A stretch of 12,098 nucleotides of DNA, from positions 1-12,098 of the forward strand of contig JAVBMF010000007.1 in NCBI GenBank assembly GCA_031552735.1, written 5' to 3'. This DNA comes from JAVBUY01 sp031552735 (GTDB lineage Bacteria; Bacillota; Clostridia; Christensenellales; Aristaeellaceae). The position numbers and the translations under genes were made by a program. This document shows, one piece after another, positions 7,551 to 12,098 of this stretch. The notes beneath the pieces are model-generated. The model made no database searches and was not told the origin of the DNA. It was given only the letters and a program-made list of their open reading frames with translations. Each line of letters opens with the position of its first letter. Within the stretch, counting starts at the first letter, position 1.

Positions 7551-8048
7551 ATGCAGCGCTTTGAACAGGTAAGCGAATTCAAAGAAAAACTGGTCGCTGT
7601 CAACCGCGTCGTCAAGGTCGTCAAGGGCGGCCGCAACTTCCGCTTCTCGGCGTTGGTTGTGGTCGGCGATGAAAAAGGCCGTGTCGGCTGCGGTATGGGC
7701 AAGGCGACTGAAATTCCCGAGGCCATCCGTAAGGCGGTCGAGGATGCCAAGAAGCATCTGGTCACCGTCCCGATGAAGAATACCTCGATCCCGCATGAGG
7801 CGGCGGGCGTCTTTGGCACCGGCAAGGTGGTGCTGCTGCCCGCCCCGGAAGGTACCGGCGTTATCGCCGGCGGCCCCGCGCGTGCCGTGCTGGAGCTGGT
7901 CGGTATCAAGGATATCCGCACTAAGTCCTTTGGCACCAATAACCCCATCAACATGGTGAAGGCGACCATCGCCGGTCTGTCCCAGCTGCGCTCTGCCGAG
8001 CAGGTCGCTAAGCTGCGCGGAAAGACCGTCGAAGAGCTGCTGGGCTAA
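7551..8048 (+). CDS. rpsE: 30S ribosomal protein S5
   Basis: S5 lies near the mRNA entry site and the decoding region and influences accuracy and spectinomycin sensitivity. I use ATG 7551 (165 residues, MQRFEQVSEF). The frame stays open to TTG 7533, but the Shine-Dalgarno AAGGAGG at 7536-7542 would then lie inside the gene and leave the TTG without one; it is 8 bases before ATG 7551. The dsRBD-like domain carries VVKVVKGGRNFRFSALVVVG (about residues 20-39), whose KGGR loop is the site of spectinomycin resistance mutations in other bacteria. The second domain has PAPEGTGVIAGGPARAVLE (about 98-116). It ends VAKLRGKTVEELLG. Confidence 0.97.
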   Translation: MQRFEQVSEFKEKLVAVNRVVKVVKGGRNFRFSALVVVGDEKGRVGCGMGKATEIPEAIRKAVEDAKKHLVTVPMKNTSIPHEAAGVFGTGKVVLLPAPEGTGVIAGGPARAVLELVGIKDIRTKSFGTNNPINMVKATIAGLSQLRSAEQVAKLRGKTVEELLG

Positions 8049-8060
8049 GGAGGAACGAAC

Positions 8061-8297
8061 ATGAAACTCAACGTCACGCTCGTGAAGTCTCCGATTTCCA
8101 GCATCCCCAATCACATCAAGATTGTGGAAGCGCTCGGACTGCACAAGCTCCACCAGACCAAGGTGCACGACGATAACCCCTGCATCCGCGGCATGATCTT
8201 CAAGGTCAAGCATCTGGTGCGCGTGGAAGAAGTTGCCACCAAGGCGAAAAAGACCAAGGAGACCAAAGAAACCCCTGAGAAGGAGGCTGAAGCATGA
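8061..8297 (+). CDS. rpmD: 50S ribosomal protein L30 with charged C-terminal tail
   Basis: L30 is a small 50S protein that is not universal; many bacteria lack it. The core matches well: LNVTLVKSPISSIPNHIKIV (residues 3-22), then LGLHKLHQT and IRGMIFKVKHLVRVEE. The family is usually about 60 residues; this one has 78 because a lysine- and glutamate-rich tail of about 18 residues (from about position 60) follows the fold. The DNA for the end of that tail contains AAGGAGG at 8280-8286, the ribosome binding site of rplO, and the stop overlaps the rplO start as ATGA. Its own Shine-Dalgarno, AAGGAGG at 8047-8053, shares bases with the stop of rpsE. Confidence 0.96.
   Translation: MKLNVTLVKSPISSIPNHIKIVEALGLHKLHQTKVHDDNPCIRGMIFKVKHLVRVEEVATKAKKTKETKETPEKEAEA
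8280..8286 (+). promoter_or_regulatory. Shine-Dalgarno of rplO inside rpmD
   Basis: AAGGAGG encodes part of the charged C-terminal tail of L30 and is 7 bases before the rplO ATG at 8294. Confidence 0.75.
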
Positions 8298-8734
8298 AAC
8301 TGCATGAGCTAAAGCCCGCTGCAGGTTCCACCACCGCCCCCAAGCGTTTGGGTCGCGGCACCGGCTCCGGCCTGGGCAAGACCTCCGGTAAGGGTCATAA
8401 GGGCGCCAAGGCGCGCAGTGGCGGCGGTAAGGGCCCCGGCTTTGAAGGCGGCCAGATGCCGTTGATGCGTCGCCTGCCCAAGCGCGGCTTCACCAACATC
8501 TTTGCCACAGAGTATGAGACCATCAATGTTGAGCGCCTGGAGATCTTTGCGGATGGTACCGAGGTCACCACGGAACTGCTCCTTCAGAACGGCCTGATCA
8601 AGAAGGTCCGCGACGGCGTGAAGGTGCTCGGCTCCGGCGACCTGACCAAGAAGCTGACGGTGAAAGCTGCGAAGTTTACCGCGTCGGCGAAGCAGAAGAT
8701 CGAGGCGGTCGGCGGGAAAGCCGAGGTGATCTGA
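8294..8734 (+). CDS. rplO: 50S ribosomal protein L15
   Basis: L15 is a late-assembling 50S protein with a long, glycine-rich N-terminal extension threading through 23S rRNA. The product has 146 residues. It starts MKLHELKPAAGSTTAPKRLG and shows the repeated Gly/Lys region RGTGSGLGKTSGKGHKGAKA (about residues 21-40), followed by GFEGGQMPLMRRLPKRGF. The C-terminus IEAVGGKAEVI is the conserved end of the family. Its ATG overlaps the rpmD stop by four bases, and its last codons encode the ribosome binding site of secY, which begins one base after the stop. Confidence 0.98.
   Translation: MKLHELKPAAGSTTAPKRLGRGTGSGLGKTSGKGHKGAKARSGGGKGPGFEGGQMPLMRRLPKRGFTNIFATEYETINVERLEIFADGTEVTTELLLQNGLIKKVRDGVKVLGSGDLTKKLTVKAAKFTASAKQKIEAVGGKAEVI
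8723..8731 (+). promoter_or_regulatory. Extended Shine-Dalgarno of secY inside rplO
   Basis: GAGGTGATC encodes the last three residues of L15 (Glu-Val-Ile) and can pair over nine bases with the usual 3' end of 16S rRNA. The GAGG part is 9 bases before the secY ATG at 8736. Confidence 0.7.
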
Positions 8735-8735
8735 C

Positions 8736-9980
8736 ATGTGGGAAACCCTTCGTAACGCGTGGCGGATCGGCGATCTTCGCAAGAAGATCCTCTACACCTT
8801 CGGCATGCTGGTGGTCTTCCGCCTGCTCAACATCATCCCGGTGCCTGGCATCAACCTCGCAGTTGTACAGAAGGCCGTTGAAGAATTTGGCCTACTGGGC
8901 TTCATGAACACGATGACCGGTGGCTCGCTGTCCAACATGACGGTTATGGCCATGGGTATCACCCCGTACATCAACTCCTCGATCATTATGCAGCTGCTGA
9001 CCGTCGCCATCCCGGCGCTGGAGCGCCTGCAGAAGGAAGGCGAGGAAGGCCGCAAGAAGATCGCGCAGTGGAGCCGCTACCTCACCGTTATCCTGGCGTT
9101 CATCCAGGCGGTCGGTATGGTCTTCGGTATGCGTGCGAGCACGGATGGCTCGTTCTTCTCCTATGTGATCATCGGCCTGTCGATGGCCGCCGGTACCGCG
9201 CTGGCCATGTGGATCGGTGAGCGCATCACCGAGAATGGCATTGGCAACGGCATCTCGCTGCTGATCTTCGCCGGTATCGTATCGAACCTGTTCAAGTGGT
9301 CGCTCAATGGCGTGCAGGGTGTATTCGCTGGCACACAAAACTGGTTGGTGCTGGTCGCCATCCTGGTCGCCGGTCTGGCGATGATCGTAGCGGTCACGTT
9401 TGTGGACATGGGCGAGCGTCGCGTGCAGGTGCAATATGCCAAGCGCGTGCAGGGCCGCAAGATGTATGGCGGTCAATCCACCCACATCCCGATGAAGGTG
9501 AACTCCACCGGCGTGCTGCCGCTGATTTTTGCCTTCTCCATCCTCCAGTTCCCGGGTACGATCCTAGCCTTCTGGCCCGGATCGGGTCCGCAGGTGTGGT
9601 GGAATCAATTCCAGGCGGGCGTTCCGTATCAGGTGCTGTTGGCGCTGTTGATTGGTGGTTTCACCTTCTTCTACACCAGCATCTCCTTTAACCCGGTGGA
9701 CATCAGCAAGAACATGCAGCAATACGGCGGCACGATCCCGGGCATTCGCCAGGGCCGTCCGACCACCGAGTACCTGCAGCGCGTGTCCAACCGCCTGACG
9801 CTGTTTGGCGCGATTTTCCTCGCCATTCTGGCGACGCTGCCCACGCTGGTTACGCATCTGTCCGGCGCCTCGATGCCGTTCGCGGCTTCGTCGCTGCTCA
9901 TCGCGGTCAGCGTGGCCATTGAAACCACGCGCCAGTTGGAATCGCAGATGCTTATGCGCCACTACAAGGGCTTCCTCTAA
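8736..9980 (+). CDS. secY: Preprotein translocase subunit SecY
   Basis: SecY is the channel of the Sec translocon, moving unfolded proteins across the cytoplasmic membrane and inserting membrane proteins with SecE, SecG and SecA. The 414 residues contain about ten hydrophobic segments. Visible features: the TM1 entry RLLNIIPVPGI (about residues 29-39), the plug region MNTMTGGSLSNMTVMAMG (about 57-74) leading into ITPYINSSIIMQLL, the ERITENGIGNGISLLIFAGI loop (about 162-181), and the cytoplasmic loop GGTIPGIRQGRPTTEYL (331-347), in which Arg338 corresponds to the E. coli Arg357 needed for SecA-driven export. Most relatives have Pro where this loop reads GIRQG. It ends MRHYKGFL, as in other Bacillota. 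It starts one base after rplO. Confidence 0.98.
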   Translation: MWETLRNAWRIGDLRKKILYTFGMLVVFRLLNIIPVPGINLAVVQKAVEEFGLLGFMNTMTGGSLSNMTVMAMGITPYINSSIIMQLLTVAIPALERLQKEGEEGRKKIAQWSRYLTVILAFIQAVGMVFGMRASTDGSFFSYVIIGLSMAAGTALAMWIGERITENGIGNGISLLIFAGIVSNLFKWSLNGVQGVFAGTQNWLVLVAILVAGLAMIVAVTFVDMGERRVQVQYAKRVQGRKMYGGQSTHIPMKVNSTGVLPLIFAFSILQFPGTILAFWPGSGPQVWWNQFQAGVPYQVLLALLIGGFTFFYTSISFNPVDISKNMQQYGGTIPGIRQGRPTTEYLQRVSNRLTLFGAIFLAILATLPTLVTHLSGASMPFAASSLLIAVSVAIETTRQLESQMLMRHYKGFL

Positions 9981-10012
9981 GCCGACGGACTCCGAGAGCG
10001 AAGGAGGACACT

Positions 10013-10642
10013 ATGAACGTTATTTTCTTAGGCCCGCCCGGCGCGGGCAAGGGAACCCAGGCGCAGCGCGTGTGCGCCGCGCTTGGGATTCCGCAGATTT
10101 CCACGGGCGACATCTTGCGCCGCGCCATCAAGGAGCAGACCAAGACCGGTCTGGAGGCCAAGTCGTACATTGACGCGGGCAAACTGGTGCCCGACAGTGT
10201 GGTCATCGCCATCGTGGACGAGCGCCTAGCCATGGAGGATTGTGCCACCGGCTACATTCTGGATGGTTTCCCGCGCACTGTGCCGCAGGCTGAGGCGCTG
10301 GAAAAGCTGGCGCGGATCGACGCGGTGATCAACATTGATATCGCGGACGATCATCTGGTTCGCCGCCTGTCCGGACGCCGTGTGTGTCTGAACTGCGGCG
10401 GCACGTACCATCTCAGCACGCTGGGCGGCAAAACGGTATGCGACAACTGCCAGAGCGATCTGGTGCAGCGCGAGGACGACAAAGCCGAAACCGTGCTGAG
10501 CCGCCTCACCGTCTACCACGAGCAGACCGCGCCGCTGATCGACTTCTACACCAAGCGTGGGCTGGTGAAAACCATCGATGGCGCGCAGTCGCCCGATCAG
10601 TGCTACGAGGCCATCCTGTCCGCGTTGGGAGCTTCGATATGA
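10013..10642 (+). CDS. adk: Adenylate kinase, zinc-lid type, compact
   Basis: Adenylate kinase converts AMP and ATP into two ADP in the cytosol. The 209-residue product has the P-loop GPPGAGKGT (7-15), the AMP-site DGFPRT (84-89) and a LID domain with four zinc-type cysteines, C125-x2-C128 and C143-x2-C146, ahead of the REDD segment (153-156) where relatives have RxDD. Most Bacillota enzymes have about 217 residues; here the spacing between the two cysteine pairs is about 2 residues shorter than in B. subtilis and there is a further gap near residue 97, so the protein is somewhat compact. All key catalytic motifs remain. AAGGAGG at 10001-10007 is only 5 bases from ATG 10013. The stop overlaps the map start (ATGA). 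Confidence 0.97.
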   Translation: MNVIFLGPPGAGKGTQAQRVCAALGIPQISTGDILRRAIKEQTKTGLEAKSYIDAGKLVPDSVVIAIVDERLAMEDCATGYILDGFPRTVPQAEALEKLARIDAVINIDIADDHLVRRLSGRRVCLNCGGTYHLSTLGGKTVCDNCQSDLVQREDDKAETVLSRLTVYHEQTAPLIDFYTKRGLVKTIDGAQSPDQCYEAILSALGASI

Positions 10643-11412
10643 TCAGCATCAAAAACCCCGCGCAACTCGCGAAAATGCGCGAAGCCGGGGCGCTGCTCTA
10701 CGAAGTGCTGCAAGCGGCGCGCGCGATGATTCAGCCGGGTGTGACCACCCGGCAGATCGACCGCATGGCCGAGCAGATGATCCGCGCGCATGGCGCGGTG
10801 CCATCGTTCCTGCACTACAATGGCTACCCGGCGTCGCTTTGCACCTCGCCGGATGACCAAGTGGTGCACGGCATCCCGAACGACACGCCGATCCGCGAGG
10901 GGCAAATCCTTAGCATCGATGGCGGACTTGTACTGGATGGGTGGCAAGCCGACAGCGCGTTCACCGTTGGCGTCGGGGACATTTCGCCCGAGGCGCAGCG
11001 GTTGATCGAAGTGACCGAGCGATGCTTCTACGAGGGCATCGCGATGGCGCGCGAGGGCAATCGCATCAGCGACATTGGGCACGCGGTGCAGTCTTACGCG
11101 GAAGCGAACGGATGCGGCGTGGTGCGCGCGCTGTGCGGGCATGGCATTGGCCGTAGCCTGCACGAGGAACCCGAGGTGCCCAACTACGGCGAGCCGGGAC
11201 GCGGCGTGCGGTTGCGCGCGGGCATGACCATTGCGGTCGAGCCGATGATTACCGCGGGCGGATGGGCTGTGGAGCAGCTCAACGACGGATGGACGGTCGT
11301 GACAAAGGACGGCAGCCTGTGCGCGCACTACGAGCACACCATCGCCATCACCGACGGCGCGCCGGAAATCCTGACACTGCCCATGGCGGCGCAAGGAGGG
11401 ACGGCCCGATGA
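10639..11412 (+). CDS. map: Methionine aminopeptidase, type I
   Basis: This enzyme removes the initiator methionine from new proteins. I start at ATG 10639, giving MISIKNPAQLAKMREAG, the usual beginning; the frame extends upstream only as a shadow of adk. The 257 residues carry all five predicted metal ligands: Asp94 and Asp105, 11 apart as in E. coli, His168 (CGHGIGR), Glu201 (VEPMI) and Glu232 (YEHT), each offset by three from E. coli numbering. His77 (VVHGIP) matches the conserved substrate-site His. There is no N-terminal zinc-finger extension, so it is the short bacterial form. Overlaps by ATGA occur at both ends, with adk and with the KOW gene, so the three are probably translated in sequence. 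Confidence 0.97.
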   Translation: MISIKNPAQLAKMREAGALLYEVLQAARAMIQPGVTTRQIDRMAEQMIRAHGAVPSFLHYNGYPASLCTSPDDQVVHGIPNDTPIREGQILSIDGGLVLDGWQADSAFTVGVGDISPEAQRLIEVTERCFYEGIAMAREGNRISDIGHAVQSYAEANGCGVVRALCGHGIGRSLHEEPEVPNYGEPGRGVRLRAGMTIAVEPMITAGGWAVEQLNDGWTVVTKDGSLCAHYEHTIAITDGAPEILTLPMAAQGGTAR

Positions 11413-11732
11413 AAAAGCCGTTCCCCATGGAGGTCGGGCGCATCGTGCTTTCCAAAGCAGGGCGCGACGGCGGCCGCGCAATGATGATCTTCGCGGTGGA
11501 GGATGACACCTTTGTCCGCGTGGTCGATGGGGATTTGCGAAGTATCGCAAAGCCCAAAAAAAAGAAAAAAACCCATTTGACTGCCACACCGGAATGTATT
11601 TCCAGCCTTCAGGAGAAACTATCCCGAGGTTTCGGGATTTTGGACGCTGAAGTGCGTGCTGCTCTAACGGCGGCAGGGTACGGCCAGTCGCAACCAAGGT
11701 CACAGGAGGCGAGAAAAAATGGCAAGCAGTGA
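11409..11732 (+). CDS. Small KOW-domain RNA-binding protein (L14E/L6E/L27E-like), uncharacterised
   Basis: The 107-residue product has an N-terminal KOW-like fold: GRIVLSKAGRDGGRAMMIFAV at about residues 10-30, then VRVVDGDLRSI. A lysine run, KPKKKKK (48-54), follows, then a probable helical C-terminal part, SLQEKLSRGFGILDAEVRAAL. This pattern recalls a family I know from Clostridia and Bacilli annotated as KOW-domain RNA-binding or L14E/L6E/L27E-related protein. No function is established to my knowledge; location between map and infA points to the ribosome or translation. The final residues (about 91-107) vary and cover the infA Shine-Dalgarno. Its DNA has an A8-G-A7 tract and two stem-loops. 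Its own AAGGAGG (11393-11399) lies within map. Confidence 0.85.
   Translation: MKKPFPMEVGRIVLSKAGRDGGRAMMIFAVEDDTFVRVVDGDLRSIAKPKKKKKTHLTATPECISSLQEKLSRGFGILDAEVRAALTAAGYGQSQPRSQEARKNGKQ
11534..11551 (+). other. Perfect 7-bp stem-loop inside the KOW gene, upstream of the A tract
   Basis: TTTGCGA at 11534-11540 and TCGCAAA at 11545-11551 are exact reverse complements around the loop AGTA. It ends 4 bases before the A8-G-A7 tract. The codons under it, CGA and AGT, are less common choices in this window. Role unknown; a chance inverted repeat is possible. Confidence 0.4.
11556..11571 (+). other. A8-G-A7 tract with in-frame A-AAA-AAG heptamer
   Basis: The tract encodes five lysines (residues 50-54 of the KOW protein). 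Bases 11558-11564 read A-AAA-AAG in the correct frame for the dnaX-type minus-one slippery heptamer. A minus-one shift would end at TGA 11648-11650, giving about 80 residues instead of 107. The zero-frame product is family-like, so slippage need not occur. Confidence 0.45.
11621..11641 (+). other. Stem-loop with short T run, terminator-like, inside the KOW gene
   Basis: ATCCCGA (11621-11627) and TCGGGAT (11632-11638) pair perfectly around the loop GGTT, and four T residues (11638-11641) follow. The stem is short and the T run is brief, so it would be a weak terminator at best. It lies in coding sequence about 80 bases before infA. Confidence 0.35.
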
Positions 11733-11940
11733 CAACATCGAAGTGGAAGGCGTCGTGGCTGAAGTGCTGCCCAACGCCGTGTTCCAGGTCGATCTATCCA
11801 ATGGCCATCGCGTGTTGGCGCACATCTCCGGCAAGATGCGCATGCACTTTATCCGCATCTACCCCGGCGATAAAGTCACCGTGGAATTGTCGCCCTACGA
11901 CCTGTCGAGGGGACGTATCACCTGGCGCAGCAAGGGCTGA
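11719..11940 (+). CDS. infA: Translation initiation factor IF-1
   Basis: IF-1 is a small OB-fold protein that occupies the 30S A site during initiation and works with IF-2 and IF-3. The product has 73 residues, one more than is typical. Family signatures are EVEGVVAEVLPNAVFQV (about residues 8-24), HRVLAHISGKMRMHFIRI and the end GDKVTVELSPYDLSRGRITW. Its start lies inside the end of the KOW gene, overlapping by 14 bases in another frame; AGGAGG at 11704-11709 is 9 bases before ATG 11719. It lies before rpmJ as in many Gram-positive spc-alpha clusters. Confidence 0.98.
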   Translation: MASSDNIEVEGVVAEVLPNAVFQVDLSNGHRVLAHISGKMRMHFIRIYPGDKVTVELSPYDLSRGRITWRSKG

Positions 11941-11987
11941 GCAATCATTCATGCAACAGCACACTTTTCAGCGAGGAGGATGGCACC

Positions 11988-12098
11988 ATGAAAGTTAGAC
12001 CTTCCGTAAAACCCATTTGCGAGAAGTGCAAGATCATCCGGCGCAAGGGCCGCGTGATGATCATCTGCGAGAACCCTAAGCACAAGCAGAAGCAGGGC
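11988..12098 (+). CDS. rpmJ: 50S ribosomal protein L36, stop codon outside window
   Basis: L36 is the smallest bacterial ribosomal protein and stabilises 23S rRNA packing. All 37 expected residues are in view, ending KHKQKQG, and the window ends exactly at the last sense codon, so only the stop is missing. The zinc site C11, C14, C27 and His32 is complete, so this is the zinc-binding form. GAGGAGG at 11973-11979 is 8 bases before ATG 11988; an ATG at 11980, directly after the Shine-Dalgarno, is out of frame. rpsM, rpsK, rpsD, rpoA and rplQ would be expected next but are not in view. Confidence 0.97.
   Translation, partial: MKVRPSVKPICEKCKIIRRKGRVMIICENPKHKQKQG

Noticed and set aside
6828..8213. 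Open frame of 461 codons on the minus strand
   Set aside because: It spans rplF, rplR, rpsE and rpmD in antisense. Avoidance of TTA, CTA and TCA codons on the + strand explains its length; the sequence shows no recognisable fold.
10032..10048. GC-rich hairpin GCCCGC/GCGGGC at the start of adk
   Set aside because: It follows from the codons of the invariant P-loop (Gly-Pro-Pro-Gly-Ala-Gly) in a GC-rich genome.
11577..11602. Possible promoter for infA (TTGACT followed by TATTTC)
   Set aside because: The -35 match is good but the spacer is about 14 bases and the -10 is poor, so I do not call it.
10603..11703. Open frame of 366 codons on the minus strand opposite map
   Set aside because: Shadow of the GC-rich map and KOW genes; the composition is Arg/His/Ala rich with no known motif.
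11936..11972. Inverted repeat GCTGA/TCAGC between infA and rpmJ
   Set aside because: Only 5 bp with a loop of about 27 bases and no T run; not a credible terminator.

Overview
The window is a continuous stretch of the universally conserved S10-spc-alpha ribosomal protein gene cluster, every gene on the + strand. It starts inside rplC (L3) and ends at the last sense codon of rpmJ (L36). Order: rplC(partial)-rplD-rplW-rplB-rpsS-rplV-rpsC-rplP-rpmC-rpsQ (S10 part), rplN-rplX-rplE-rpsZ-rpsH-rplF-rplR-rpsE-rpmD-rplO-secY (spc part), then adk-map-KOW gene-infA-rpmJ. No gap between genes exceeds about 50 bases. No tRNA, rRNA, mobile element, CRISPR array or clear promoter is visible.

The likely host is a GC-rich Bacillota (Firmicutes), most probably of class Clostridia. 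The grounds are near-consensus AAGGAGG Shine-Dalgarno sites before almost every gene, the short zinc-type S14 (61 aa), a four-cysteine adenylate kinase, adk and map directly after secY, and a small KOW-domain gene between map and infA, an arrangement I know from Clostridia. The basic N-terminal extension of L22 fits the same group. I cannot name a family or genus.

The genes form one translation-focused unit: 30S and 50S proteins, the protein-export channel SecY, adenylate kinase, methionine aminopeptidase, initiation factor IF1 and a probable ribosome-associated KOW protein. Several genes touch or overlap (rplD/rplW, rplP/rpmC, rpmD/rplO, adk/map, map/KOW, KOW/infA), and several ribosome binding sites lie inside the last codons of the gene before, which suggests tight translational coupling.

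The window is largely ordinary. The one spot with structure beyond the genes is the KOW gene at 11409-11732: an A8-G-A7 tract containing an in-frame A-AAA-AAG slippery heptamer, flanked by two perfect 7-bp stem-loops. Other second-look points are the TTG start of rplX, the coding/RBS dual use at the rplO-secY and rpmD-rplO junctions, and a set of four zinc-ribbon proteins. I found no sign of a novel multi-gene system.
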